Assembly: GCA_016177705.1 (NCBI GenBank)
Contig: JACOUT010000004.1
Coordinates: forward strand, 124,001-188,000
Reading direction: 5' to 3'
DNA from: Deltaproteobacteria bacterium
GTDB lineage: Bacteria; Myxococcota; UBA727; VGSZ01
Length of the DNA stretch: 64,000 nucleotides
Shown: positions 48,638 to 58,336 of the stretch, piece after piece
How the letters are laid out: every line of letters starts with the position of its first letter
Numbering within the stretch: position 1 is the first letter of the stretch
Translations under genes and position numbers: made by a program
The notes under the pieces: model-generated
Database searches by the model: none
Seen by the model: only the letters and a program-made list of their open reading frames with translations
Told to the model about the DNA's origin: nothing

Positions 48638-49372
48638 TCAGCAGGCGTCCTTCAAGCCGGCGTCGCACGCCTTCTTCTTGGCTGCGGCCGCCTTGTCCGG
48701 GTCCTTCTTCTTCACGCCCTTGCCCTCCGCGAGCATGAGGGAGAGCTGAAGGCATGCGGTGGGCTCGCCAAGGTCGCAGCCCTTGGTGAGCGCGTCGACG
48801 GCGAGCTTGGGGTCGTCGTTGATCAGCGCCACGCCGCGCGCGGTGCAGCCGATGGCGCCGCCCGCCGCACAGGCCTTGGCCAACAACTGTAGCGCGGGCC
48901 GGTCAGTGAGCTTCTTTGGCTCCTCGAGCTGCCCGGCCTTGACCAGCTCGTCGGCGAGGGCGGCGCCCTGGATACAGCCGTCGGCGTCACCGAGGTCGCA
49001 CAGCGCGGTGAGGGCCTTGAGCTTCGCCTTGCCGTCGGTCTCCTGCATCGCCCAGGAGCGGCAGCCGTCCTTCGACTTGAGGTCGCACGCCTTCATGAAG
49101 AAGCCGACGCCGAGCTTGGCGTCCCTCGGTACGCCTTTGCCGTCGAAGTGGATGCGGCCGAGCGCCAGGCAGCCGTCGGCCTTCTTGGCGTCGCATTCGC
49201 CGGTGGCCTTCTCGATGGCGGCCTTGGCCGCCTTGGCGTCCGCCTCGTCGCGCGCCTTGGTCTCGGCCTCCATCATGGCCTTGGTATCCTGCTCCTTCTT
49301 CTTCTTCTTCTCCTCGACGTTGCCGCAGGCGAACAGCGTGAGAGCGAGCACGGAGACGACGAGCGCACGCAT
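48638..49372 (-). CDS. Sel1-like repeat, cysteine-rich lipoprotein
   Basis: A lipobox near TLFAC is followed by a Lys-rich stretch (EEKKKKKEQD) and a coiled-coil-like segment rich in Ala/Glu/Lys (about 25-60). The rest is Sel1-type helical repeats with paired cysteines (ADGCLALGRIHFDGKGV..., KDGCRSWAMQ, ADGCIQGAALADELV, ACAAGGAIGCTARGVALI, PTACLQLSLMLAEGKGV). The cysteine placement matches Helicobacter-type cysteine-rich (Hcp) proteins. The function is likely protein binding at the envelope. Divergent from the next large lipoprotein. Confidence 0.82.
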   Translation of the reverse strand: MRALVVSVLALTLFACGNVEEKKKKKEQDTKAMMEAETKARDEADAKAAKAAIEKATGECDAKKADGCLALGRIHFDGKGVPRDAKLGVGFFMKACDLKSKDGCRSWAMQETDGKAKLKALTALCDLGDADGCIQGAALADELVKAGQLEEPKKLTDRPALQLLAKACAAGGAIGCTARGVALINDDPKLAVDALTKGCDLGEPTACLQLSLMLAEGKGVKKKDPDKAAAAKKKACDAGLKDAC

Positions 49373-49507
49373 GGGGAACCCCCGGTTGGCGCGCGCAGAC
49401 TACGGCCGGTCCATCCTGCCCCGCAACGCCCCGTCGATGGCGACGCGCGGCGATCGGCCGCCGGTCACCCGTTGGCGCGCTTGCTGCAAACCCGATGGAG
49501 TGGCCGA

Positions 49508-52207
49508 ATGTCCGGAGCCTCCATGCTGCGCAACACCTTCCTCGTCGCGGTTGCCGCCGTCGCCTCGCTCGCTCCGGGCTGTGCCTGCGAACAACCGCCA
49601 CTGCCGCCCGCCGAGGAGGATCACGTCGAGTGGGAGCCCTTTGACACCACCCGTGTGCTGGAAGGCGCAGACCTGGCATCGCTTGCCGCCGTCGAGGCGG
49701 ACGGCACGCTCCGCTTCGACGGCACGCCGGCGGTGTTGGCTGACGTCGCCCGCCTCGATGTCATCGTGGCCGAGTCCACCGAGGTCGCGCCCCACGGGCT
49801 GCTGCGCTTCGTGACCTCGACGGAGGAGGATGCCACTGGCCTGATCGTGCACACGCTGCCAGCGCCGGTGCAGATGGCCTTCAAGCGCCTCGATGTGCGG
49901 CTGACCAGCACGACGCCGAACGACGTCGAGCCCACCCACGTGAACCGCTTCGAGCAAGCACTCACCGTGCCGGGCGGCGGCGGCATCACCTACCCACTGC
50001 ACGAGCCGCTCTACGACGTCGACAAAGACCCCAACACCACGGACGACCAAGTCTACGCCGACGGCGCGTTGCACGGCGGGCTCGACTACGTGTTCACCAT
50101 CAGCTTCGACTGGAACGCCGTCCAGTCGGGCATCGACGCGTTCGAGGACTGCCTCGAAGAGGTGCTCACCGGCAACTTCTCCTGCGACCCGGAGGACTTC
50201 CTGCCCGAGGTGACGACGGGGTTGTCCTTCGCCGCCGGCGCCGACGCCACGCTGGCGCTGCAGGGCGTCTCCTTCCTCGGCTACGACGCCAAGCTGCCGG
50301 TCTACCAGCACGACCTGCCGCCCATCGTCTATCCGCCGCTGGTCTTCCTCCCGAGCATCACGGTCGAGGCCACCTTCCACGGCGAGGGCACGAGCCAATT
50401 TTCCTTCGAGATGAGCGGCGCGGCCACTGCGTCTGGCGGCATCAGCGTGTCGTCGAAGAGCGGCATCGACCTCGACGGTCCCGACTTCGACTACGAGTTC
50501 TCCGCCGGCAACGTCGACGCTGTGCTCGCCGCCAACACCTCCTTCGCCGTCGGTCCCAAGCTGAGCGTGCTGCTCTACGGCTTCATCGGCCCCACCGCCG
50601 CGCTCAGCGTCGGCGCGCGCCTCGAGGTCGATCGCGATCAGAGCCCTTGCTATCGCCTGTTCGGCACGGTCGGCGGCGCGGTGGGCGTCTTCGTCGGCTT
50701 CGAGGATCTGCCGGGCTTCACGCTCATCGACGAGCAGCAGCCGTTCCAGCTCCTCGAGGCTGAGTTCGACTCCGGCGACTGCCTGCCGCTGCCGAACAAC
50801 GGGGCGCCGAGCGCCACCGCCGGCAGCTCCGACCTCGCCGCCTTCCAGGACCCGCAGTTCACCCGCTTCGCGCGCGTCTTCCCCGGCACGGTCGACGGCA
50901 TGCCCATCGAAGGCCCCGGCGCCCAGGCCGAGTGGAGCGCGCTCGTGCCCACCTTCGACGGGCGATTCTGGCAGGTCGGCTCCGACGCCGACGCGCTCGT
51001 GTCCATGAACCCCGACGGCTCCGTGGCGTGGGCCAAGCGCTACACCGCCGATGTCCCTTTCTGGCCGGACATCGGTGAGCCGAAGCTCTTGCTGTCGCGC
51101 GCCGCGCCGATGAGCGACGGCACCATGCTGGTCGCGGCCTACCCCTACACGCTGCTGCGCCTCGACCTCGCCGGCAACGTACTGTGGTCGCGTCGCTTCA
51201 TGAGGGAGCCCTTCAAGGAGGTCTGGCTGCGCTTCACCGATCTGGTGCGCGACGGCGCGGGCGGCTTCTACCTGGTCGGCCACGTCGGCGAGAGCTACAG
51301 CGAGGGCTACCTGCACGACACCTGGCTCTTGCACCTCGACGCGGCGGGCGCGGTCACCTGGTCGCGACGCATCGCCGTACCGGGCCTTCACCTGACCACG
51401 CGCGCGCTCGTGGCCGACGCCGACGGCGTGCTGCTGGTCGGCGACAGCTACGAGGTGGCGGGCTCGCTCGAGAAGGGCGCGGCCGTGCGCGTCGACGAGA
51501 CCGGCGCGCTCGTGTGGGCCACGCACCTGGTCGCGCAGGACTGCGACGACTCGTCCGAGAATCGGCTTTGGCTCACCTCCGCGCAGCGCGCGCAGAACGG
51601 CGACGTGCTCGCGGGCGGCGCCATCCTCGCGTGGGGCAACGAGAGCGCCGTGGTGCGCATCAAGCCCGACGGCAGCGTGCCCTTCGCGGCTAGCCACCGC
51701 TCGGTCGACGACGCACAGCTCGGACCCACGCTCACCTCGATGGTGGAGCTGCCCACCTCGGGCTTCCTCGTCGCCGGCAACTGGTCGGGCGTGCAGGCAA
51801 CGCACGACTGGTACCTCGCCGGCCTCGACGCCGCCGGCCTGGTGCAGTGGGCCTTCACCTTCGGCGGCCACGACAACCCGGTGAACGATCTGCAAGACGC
51901 CGACACCTATCCCTCGGTCACGCTGACCAAGGACGGCGGCGCGCTGCTGTACGGCTACACCGAGGCGATCACGCCCGAGGACGGCGGGTTGATCATCAAG
52001 GTGCCGGCGCGCAGCGGCGAGATCTCGCTCGATCCGCTCGTCTTGCCGCACGACGCCACGCTGGCGCTCGAGGCGGGGGCGAGCTGCGTGGTGGCCGACT
52101 TGCTAACCGTCACGGTCACCGACGACGATGTGGCGCCGCTCGAGGAGCTTGGGGTCTTCGTCGAGGACGCAGCCATCGTCCCCGAGGACATCGCGGCGAG
52201 CCCGTAG
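49508..52207 (+). CDS. Large lipoprotein with beta-sandwich and propeller-like regions
   Basis: The ATG at 49508 has GGAG seven bases upstream; ATG 49523 with its own GGAG is equally possible. The signal ends in lipobox LAPGC. Residues about 30-420 are beta-rich with hydrophobic/polar alternation and no recognised domain. Residues about 430-830 contain repeats ending in GGxxLVG/GxxxY motifs (GGFYLVGHVGES, GVLLVGDSYEV, GFLVAGNWSG, GALLYGYTEA) and resemble a beta-propeller of the delta-60 or SBBP kind. At 899 residues it is a large surface-exposed lipoprotein; the ligand is unknown. Confidence 0.78.
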   Translation: MSGASMLRNTFLVAVAAVASLAPGCACEQPPLPPAEEDHVEWEPFDTTRVLEGADLASLAAVEADGTLRFDGTPAVLADVARLDVIVAESTEVAPHGLLRFVTSTEEDATGLIVHTLPAPVQMAFKRLDVRLTSTTPNDVEPTHVNRFEQALTVPGGGGITYPLHEPLYDVDKDPNTTDDQVYADGALHGGLDYVFTISFDWNAVQSGIDAFEDCLEEVLTGNFSCDPEDFLPEVTTGLSFAAGADATLALQGVSFLGYDAKLPVYQHDLPPIVYPPLVFLPSITVEATFHGEGTSQFSFEMSGAATASGGISVSSKSGIDLDGPDFDYEFSAGNVDAVLAANTSFAVGPKLSVLLYGFIGPTAALSVGARLEVDRDQSPCYRLFGTVGGAVGVFVGFEDLPGFTLIDEQQPFQLLEAEFDSGDCLPLPNNGAPSATAGSSDLAAFQDPQFTRFARVFPGTVDGMPIEGPGAQAEWSALVPTFDGRFWQVGSDADALVSMNPDGSVAWAKRYTADVPFWPDIGEPKLLLSRAAPMSDGTMLVAAYPYTLLRLDLAGNVLWSRRFMREPFKEVWLRFTDLVRDGAGGFYLVGHVGESYSEGYLHDTWLLHLDAAGAVTWSRRIAVPGLHLTTRALVADADGVLLVGDSYEVAGSLEKGAAVRVDETGALVWATHLVAQDCDDSSENRLWLTSAQRAQNGDVLAGGAILAWGNESAVVRIKPDGSVPFAASHRSVDDAQLGPTLTSMVELPTSGFLVAGNWSGVQATHDWYLAGLDAAGLVQWAFTFGGHDNPVNDLQDADTYPSVTLTKDGGALLYGYTEAITPEDGGLIIKVPARSGEISLDPLVLPHDATLALEAGASCVVADLLTVTVTDDDVAPLEELGVFVEDAAIVPEDIAASP

Positions 52208-52242
52208 CAGGTTCCTCGTCGATGACCTGCTAGAACCGCCCG

Positions 52243-53019
52243 ATGGATCAGCACGACGGACCCACCGTGGACTTCGGGCGCACCGCCAGGGATTACGCGC
52301 AGCACCGGCCCGGCTTCCCGCCCGTGTTCTTCGCGCACCTGCAACGCCTCGGGCTCGGCGTGCCCGGCCAACGCGTGCTCGACATCGGCACCGGCACCGG
52401 CACGCTCGCGCGCGGCTTCGCGGAGCGCGGCGCAGTCGTGGTCGGTCTCGATCCGTCCGAGCAGATGCTGGCCGAGGCCGCCGCGCTCGCGCGCGCCGGG
52501 GCCCTGTCCGTGCAGTGGCTGCGCGCCACGGCGGAGGCGACGGGCCTACCGGACGGCGCGTTCGACGTCGTCAGCGCGGGCCAGTGCTGGCACTGGTTCG
52601 ATCGGGCGCGCGCCGCCGCGGAGTGCCGCCGCGTGCTTCGCGCCGGCGGCCGAGCGCTGATCGCGCACTTCTCGTACCTGCCCGACCCCGGGACGGTGGG
52701 CGAGGCCACCGAGCAGCTCGTGCTCCAGCACAACCCCACCTGGAGCATGGCGGGCAGCGACGGCCGGCATCCGCAGTGGGCGGAGGACCTGCGCCAGGCC
52801 GGCTTTGGCGACGTGGCGACGTTCGAGTTCGATGTCCCCGTGACGTTCACGCAGGAGGGGTGGCGGGGGCGCTTCCGCGCGTGCAACGGCGTGCTGACGC
52901 TCCCGCCGCAACAGCTCGCCGCGTTCGACGGGGAGCTGCAGGCGCTGCTCGCGGCGCGCTTCCCTGAGCCCATCGTGTCGCGGCACAGGGTTTTCGGCGT
53001 GGTGGGCTTGTCACCGTGA
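52243..53019 (+). CDS. SAM-dependent methyltransferase (type 11)
   Basis: This 258-residue protein has the Rossmann motif I VLDIGTGTGTLARGFAERG, the acidic motif II VVGLDPSEQML, and GAFDVVSAGQCWHWFD and LRAGGRALIAHFSY as later motifs. These fit Methyltransf_11/UbiE-type small-molecule methyltransferases. No signal peptide is visible. The substrate is unknown. It is preceded by a 35-bp gap after the large lipoprotein and may be co-transcribed. Convergent with the DAG-repeat lipoprotein (12 bp). Confidence 0.88.
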   Translation: MDQHDGPTVDFGRTARDYAQHRPGFPPVFFAHLQRLGLGVPGQRVLDIGTGTGTLARGFAERGAVVVGLDPSEQMLAEAAALARAGALSVQWLRATAEATGLPDGAFDVVSAGQCWHWFDRARAAAECRRVLRAGGRALIAHFSYLPDPGTVGEATEQLVLQHNPTWSMAGSDGRHPQWAEDLRQAGFGDVATFEFDVPVTFTQEGWRGRFRACNGVLTLPPQQLAAFDGELQALLAARFPEPIVSRHRVFGVVGLSP

Positions 53020-53031
53020 TACGCGCCCGCC

Positions 53032-54342
53032 TCACGGCAGCGGCAGCACGACGAGGTCGACCGGCAGGCTGCTGCCGCCGGCGGGCATGGTCTCGATGAG
53101 CGCCTCGGCGCCCGCGGGCACGAGGCCGAGCAGGGCGCCCGTGGTGTTGCTGTCGAGGCTGCCGGCCGCCGGCAGGTCGACGACCACGGGCGCACCGGCG
53201 CCGACGGTGACACGCGCGGCACCGGCGTAGCTGCCGGCGCGCGGCACCAGCAGCACCGCGCGGTCGACGGCGGTGATCGGCAACGCCACGCTCACCAGCG
53301 TGCCGTAGTGACCGCGCAGCACCGCGCTGCTGCCGGTCAGCTCGTCGACGCCGCGCGGATCGGGCAGCAGCAAGGTGTCTGCGCCGACGCGCACGCGCTG
53401 CGCGCCATCGGACCACGCGCAACCGTCGAGCGCGAGCCGCCGATCGGCGCCGGCGAAGCTGCCGCGGTCGTGCACGTCGCGCGGCAGCGCCGCCAGGCTC
53501 GCGTAGCTCGCGAGCGTGTCGCTGGTGGCGTCGAGCATCACCACGCGCACGCGCACCGGGCCGTCGAAGCGGACATCGATGATGGCGTGCAGCAGCTCGC
53601 CGGGCGCGACCGCGATCGCGTCCAGGTTCTCGACCAGCAAGAGCGCCGCGCCCATGGCCGGGATGGTCTTGTCGGCGGCGTTGGCCGCGCCGAGGAAGTC
53701 GCGCACCGCGGCCTGGCCCTGCGCGACGTAGCTGGTCGAAGGTGGTGGCACCGCGAAGCGCTCGAGGTGCGCCGACACCGCCGCCGCGCCGTCGTTTTCG
53801 ACGACGACGCTGACCTTCTTGTCGCCGCCGGCGTAGCCGTTCACGTGATAGAGCACGACGCGCGCGGAGCCGGACGGCACCACGGCGCTGAGCAACAGCC
53901 CGCTGGTGGTGGGCGTCTCGGGGCTGTCGGAGAACAACAGCACGCGCTCGCCGTCGGTGCGCACCAGTGGGGCCTCGGGCGCGCTGGTGCTTTGGAAGCC
54001 GCCGAGATCGACGATGGCGCCCGCCGGGGCCGAGCAGCCCGGGCAGGGCACAGCAGGCCCGGCGGCGCCGCAGCCCGCGTCGGGGGCGCCGGCGTCGGCG
54101 GGGCCGGCGTCCTCGTCGCCCGCGTCCGCGCCGCCATCGTCGATGCCGGCGTCCGCGTCGCTACCGCCGTCCTCACCCGCGTCGTGCGGTCCCGCGTCAT
54201 CGACCACACCGGCGTCGAGCACGCCGGCGTCGAGCACGCCGGCGTCGAGCACAGTGACGGTCGGACAGCCGCTGCCGACGCCGACGAGGAGCGCGGCCGC
54301 GTGCAAGACGCGATGGAGCGGGCTGGCGCTGGCAGTCGCCAT
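53032..54342 (-). CDS. Lipoprotein with Asp-Ala-Gly linker
   Basis: The lipobox GVGSGC is followed by a low-complexity linker rich in Asp-Ala-Gly (about residues 30-92), including a 15-bp DNA tandem repeat at 54211-54252. A CGAAGPAVPCPGC patch leads to about 330 residues of beta-rich sequence with Ser/Thr/Val alternation and no recognised catalytic motif. It is a Myxococcota-type surface lipoprotein in which DAG replaces the Gly-Glu linker. It follows the giant fusion gene on the same strand (45-bp gap) and is likely in the same operon. Confidence 0.78.
   Translation of the reverse strand: MATASASPLHRVLHAAALLVGVGSGCPTVTVLDAGVLDAGVLDAGVVDDAGPHDAGEDGGSDADAGIDDGGADAGDEDAGPADAGAPDAGCGAAGPAVPCPGCSAPAGAIVDLGGFQSTSAPEAPLVRTDGERVLLFSDSPETPTTSGLLLSAVVPSGSARVVLYHVNGYAGGDKKVSVVVENDGAAAVSAHLERFAVPPPSTSYVAQGQAAVRDFLGAANAADKTIPAMGAALLLVENLDAIAVAPGELLHAIIDVRFDGPVRVRVVMLDATSDTLASYASLAALPRDVHDRGSFAGADRRLALDGCAWSDGAQRVRVGADTLLLPDPRGVDELTGSSAVLRGHYGTLVSVALPITAVDRAVLLVPRAGSYAGAARVTVGAGAPVVVDLPAAGSLDSNTTGALLGLVPAGAEALIETMPAGGSSLPVDLVVLPLP
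54211..54252 (-). repeat. Perfect 15-bp tandem repeat (2.8 copies)
   Basis: The unit GGCGTCGAGCACGCC repeats exactly at 54211, 54226 and partially at 54241. It encodes the Leu-Asp-Ala-Gly-Val linker unit. Copy-number change would be in frame. Confidence 0.85.
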
Positions 54343-54387
54343 GCGGGTGCCATAGCGGATTCCGCAGGCACCGGGCAGGCCACCTCG

Positions 54388-57300
54388 TCAGCGGCGGTGG
54401 CGAAGGTCGTGCTCGCGGGCGCCGTGCCGCCGCTGGAGCTCGACCAGGTGGGTGCGGGCCAGGGACATCGCCTCGGCGACCGCGCTGCCGCCCAGGCGCT
54501 CGCCCACGTCGTCATGGAAGGTGCCGATCATGTCGAGCTGAATGCTCGGATCGAGGCGATGCAGGCCCGCGGCCGAGACGCCCGCGGCCTGCAGCGCGCC
54601 GGCGAGCATCAGCCCCATCGTGAGCTGGATGCGCTCGCTCGCGACGTCCTCGACGCCGCCATCGAAGTTCATCGGGAAGCCGCTGGCGAGCAGGTCGATG
54701 GTCCGTCCGTCCTTGAAGTGGTAGCGCACCGTCGGTGGGAACGACTCGGCGTCGACCACCTCGATGCGCCCCTTCTTGGCGAGCTTGGCCAGCTCCTCGA
54801 CGTCGATCTCGACCAGCTTCGACGAGGAGCTGCCGAGCACCGCGCCGTCCTTCAGGTGCGCCAGGTCGGCGGCGGTGATGGAGCAACGGCCGGTGGAGCC
54901 GACCAGGATGTCCTGCTTGCCGAAGTACTTCGCGCGCGCCTTCGGGTCGTTGCCGTCGACCACGTCGAAGCCGTCCGCTTTCGCGCGCTTGCGCGCGTCC
55001 TCGTCGAGGTCGAGCACAGTGACGATGGCGCCGTGCTCCCGCAGGAAGCGGGCCGTGGGCGCGCCGATGGAGCCGTAGCCGTTGACGCCGATGTGCTTGC
55101 CCTTGATGCCGTCGATGCCGAGCCGTGCGAGGCGCTCCATCAGCTTCTGCTGCACGCGGCCGCCCACCATCGGTCCCTCGACATACTTGGCCCAGCTCTG
55201 CGCCACGTTGACGACCGGGGTGTGCAAGGCGACGCCGTCGGCGACCGTGATGCCGCGCCGGGTCTGCTCGACGATGCGGAACAGGTGCGCGTGCTCAGCC
55301 AGGTGCGGGTAACGCTCGAGCATCATCGTCACCAGGCCGCCGTCGTCGAACACCACGATCTTTCGGCCGTGCTCGAGCGCGGAGGCGATGCGCTCCTCCA
55401 TCGCCTCCTTGACCATCTGGTACCAGGCCTCGAGGTCGAGCGGCGGCACCCGCACGTCGAAGCCTTTGTCCTCGAGCGTCTCGACCACCGTCTCGCTCAC
55501 CGAGTAGGGGATGGCGACGATGGTAGAGCGGCCGGGCGCCATGCCGAGCTTGCGCGCGGCATCGAACATCGTCACCTGCGCGCCGAGCAGGTGTTGGATG
55601 GCGAGGATCTCGGTGTCCTCGAACGGCTTGCCCTTGATGCCCGCGACCAGCTTGTCGATGACCGGCAGGCGATCAGGGACGGTCTCGAGCTTGGCGAGCT
55701 TGGTCGCGAGCGCCGCGTCGCTGGCGGCGTCGGCCGCGACCTTCTCGCCGCGCCCCGTCAGGCTGAAGCCGCCCGCGCGCGTCGCCAGCGCCGAGGTGAA
55801 CGGGAAGCGCTTCGGATCGCTGCTCCACAGCGCCTTGACGTAGGCCTCGTCCGCCATCACCTCGGGGAAGCCGCCCGGGTGCGCCTTGGTGAGCGCGTCG
55901 TAGATCTTGGCCCAGGGCGTGCCCTTATCGGCCGCGCGCACGGCGTCGACGATGTGCTTGGAGCGCAAGATCTGGTTCTTCACGTGGATGGCCGGCACCA
56001 CCTCGGGGTAGCGCTCTCGTAGCCTCGTCACCGTGTGGTAGTTGAAGGCGGGGTAACGCGCGCGCAGCTTCTTGTCGGCGCGCAGATCGTCGACGATCTG
56101 CTCGAGGGTAGTGCCGAGCGGTGCCAGCTCCATCGCATGTGCGACGCGCGTCGCCAGGTAGAGGTCGGTCGTCCCCGCGGGGCGCTCCTTGTACCAAGGG
56201 AAGAGCTCGGGGCACTGACGGATGGCGGCGAGCACGCGGTGCGGCTCGACGCCGGTGGCGCGCGCCAGGCCCGAGATGGTCAGACCGCGCGCCCCGTCGA
56301 AGGTGGCGGCCTTGGCCGCGACCTTCTTCGCCACGTCGGCGAGCGCGCGGCGCTGCGCGTCGATGCGACGCTCGTCGGGGCCGAGCGCGACGTCATCGAC
56401 GTAGGGCACGAGCTCGGGGAACCGCGCGCGCAGGTGGTGCACCGTCTCGTTGGTGAAGGCCGGGTGCTCCTTGGCGAACGCCGGGTCGCGTCGCAGCGTG
56501 CGCACGATGTCGATGAGCGCCATGCCCTGGTGGTGCTTGATGGCCGCACCGACCGTCTTGGCGAGCGCCTGCGTCAGCTCGAGGCGCGCGCTCTCCCAGG
56601 GGAAGGCGCCCTTCTTGTCTTTGAGGCCAACCAGCAAGGCCAGGTGGGCCGGCGGGTGCGCGCCGCGCGCGGCGGCGAGCATGCGGTTGACCTGCGAGAT
56701 GCCGTAGGCGCCCTCGTGCTCATCGAGCAGCAGGTTGACGACCTCGCGCAGCGTCGTGCCCTGCGGGGAGCGCTTGACGACGTCAGCGAAGCGCTCGAGG
56801 TAGCGACGCTCCTGCTCTTGGTGCCAGGTGCCTTGGAAGCCGCCGTGCGGCGCCACCGCGCACTGGTAGAACGACTCGGGCGAGGCCCAGGGGTGACGCT
56901 CGAGGAGCTGCGGGTGCTCGGTGGCGACGATGTCGAGCAGATCGCGCATGGTCGCGTTGAGCGGCGCGTCGGCGATCGCTTGCCGCAGCATGCGGATGTC
57001 CTCGGCGGAGAACGGCGTGCGCGTCCTCTTCTCCACCTCGTTGGGCCAACGGTTGCCCGCGAGGCGCCACAGCTCGTTGACGCGCTGCTTGTCGTGGCCG
57101 AGCGCGCGTCCCACCTCGAGGCGGGACTGCTCGGGCGCCGCCAGCACGGCGTCGAGCAGCGCACGCGCGTCGGCGTAGGCGCCTTCGGCCTTGGCGGCCT
57201 TGAAGTCGGGGACGAGCTCGGGGTGCTGCAAGCGGAGGTACGTCAGCATCGACGTCTTCCACAGCGGCGTGCCGATCTTCTCGTGCAGCGCAACCACCAT

Positions 57301-58287
57301 GCCCTGCGCGGTCGTTACGCCGCCGTTCACATACAGGTCGTGGATCGCCTCGGCCACGCGCAAGCGCGACGCCGCGCGGACCTCGAGATAGTCGGGCACG
57401 AGCTTTGGATAGCTGGTGCGCAGCGTGAGGAAGGTGGACTTGGTGAAGGCGCCCTTGCCGCCGAGCTCCTGGTCGACGAAGGCGCAGAAGTCCTCGCGCG
57501 TCCAGCCGTAGTCGATGGCGGGCGACTGCGCGAGCTTGCCGACCTGCTTGGCGAGCTCCTCCGTCATCGCGAAACGGCCCTGCGTGTCGCGGCGAATGCC
57601 GGCGGCAGCGCCGCGGGCCTCGATGCGGAAGCCGCCCTTGCCGCCCTCGTTGACGAGCGAAGCAGCGACGAAGGGGAAGCGCGCGGGCTCCTGCACCCAC
57701 GCCTCGCGCGAGGCCCGGGAGAACGCCGACAGGCCGGGGAACGCCGGGTCCTTCTTCTGCAGACCCTCGAGGATGCTCGTTACCGAGGTCCCGATGGGGG
57801 CCTTCACGAGGGCGTCGACCAGCACGTGCGAGGTGGCGGCGAGCGCCCGGCTTCGCCAGCCCCACGGGAAGCTCTCGGGCAGCTTCTCCATCAGCCTGCC
57901 GACCTGACGCTCGGTGGCGTCGTCGATCTTGCGGCCACGAAACGCAGGGTCGCGAAAGGCGAGCGCCGCCATGTCGGCGAGCGCTGCGGTCGCGGGCGCG
58001 CCCCAGTACGCCCGGTGCAGCGCCTGCACCTGCGCTTCGTCGAAGGTGTCGAGCGTGGGCTTGCCCTTGGGCAGCCGGGGGACCTCCTTCGACTGCCGGT
58101 AGTGCGACGCGAAGGGCGGAAGGCCGGCGCCACCGACGAACGCGTCACCGGGGTTCGCCGGCGCCTTGGCAGTGGCCGCCGCAGCCGCGCTACTGCCTGC
58201 GGAGCGGTTCGCCGCCACGCGCGGCGCGACCGGCGCGTGAGCGCCGCTGACCGGCCGAATGCCTCCCGCCGAGACGCGCGTGCCCAT
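54388..58287 (-). CDS. Giant fusion: helical repeats plus adenosylhomocysteinase-like NAD-binding domain
   Basis: This 1,299-residue protein has an Ala/Pro-rich disordered N-terminus (1-60) without a signal. Residues about 95-830 hold about nine degenerate 40-residue units around G-T-x-L-x-x-I-V-x-x-L...PAF-x-x-x-T-V-x-x-L-R-x-R-(F/Y)-P-E-(L/V)-V-P, for example at 323-361, 588-628 and 725-766. Residues about 890-1290 resemble S-adenosylhomocysteine hydrolase: DDGG at 981-984, a PVVNV segment at 1024, the NAD loop GYGSIG at 1070-1075 and Asp1093/1095 ending the next strand. Some substrate-site residues look changed, so catalysis is uncertain. The repeats look like helix-turn-helix modules; nucleic-acid or protein binding is inferred. 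It is cytoplasmic, 49 bp downstream of a lipoprotein gene. Confidence 0.8.
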   Translation of the reverse strand: MGTRVSAGGIRPVSGAHAPVAPRVAANRSAGSSAAAAATAKAPANPGDAFVGGAGLPPFASHYRQSKEVPRLPKGKPTLDTFDEAQVQALHRAYWGAPATAALADMAALAFRDPAFRGRKIDDATERQVGRLMEKLPESFPWGWRSRALAATSHVLVDALVKAPIGTSVTSILEGLQKKDPAFPGLSAFSRASREAWVQEPARFPFVAASLVNEGGKGGFRIEARGAAAGIRRDTQGRFAMTEELAKQVGKLAQSPAIDYGWTREDFCAFVDQELGGKGAFTKSTFLTLRTSYPKLVPDYLEVRAASRLRVAEAIHDLYVNGGVTTAQGMVVALHEKIGTPLWKTSMLTYLRLQHPELVPDFKAAKAEGAYADARALLDAVLAAPEQSRLEVGRALGHDKQRVNELWRLAGNRWPNEVEKRTRTPFSAEDIRMLRQAIADAPLNATMRDLLDIVATEHPQLLERHPWASPESFYQCAVAPHGGFQGTWHQEQERRYLERFADVVKRSPQGTTLREVVNLLLDEHEGAYGISQVNRMLAAARGAHPPAHLALLVGLKDKKGAFPWESARLELTQALAKTVGAAIKHHQGMALIDIVRTLRRDPAFAKEHPAFTNETVHHLRARFPELVPYVDDVALGPDERRIDAQRRALADVAKKVAAKAATFDGARGLTISGLARATGVEPHRVLAAIRQCPELFPWYKERPAGTTDLYLATRVAHAMELAPLGTTLEQIVDDLRADKKLRARYPAFNYHTVTRLRERYPEVVPAIHVKNQILRSKHIVDAVRAADKGTPWAKIYDALTKAHPGGFPEVMADEAYVKALWSSDPKRFPFTSALATRAGGFSLTGRGEKVAADAASDAALATKLAKLETVPDRLPVIDKLVAGIKGKPFEDTEILAIQHLLGAQVTMFDAARKLGMAPGRSTIVAIPYSVSETVVETLEDKGFDVRVPPLDLEAWYQMVKEAMEERIASALEHGRKIVVFDDGGLVTMMLERYPHLAEHAHLFRIVEQTRRGITVADGVALHTPVVNVAQSWAKYVEGPMVGGRVQQKLMERLARLGIDGIKGKHIGVNGYGSIGAPTARFLREHGAIVTVLDLDEDARKRAKADGFDVVDGNDPKARAKYFGKQDILVGSTGRCSITAADLAHLKDGAVLGSSSSKLVEIDVEELAKLAKKGRIEVVDAESFPPTVRYHFKDGRTIDLLASGFPMNFDGGVEDVASERIQLTMGLMLAGALQAAGVSAAGLHRLDPSIQLDMIGTFHDDVGERLGGSAVAEAMSLARTHLVELQRRHGAREHDLRHRR

Positions 58288-58336
58288 CGGTCATACTAGC
58301 GCGGCCGCGCACAGATTGGCCGGCGTTCGCCGTGGG

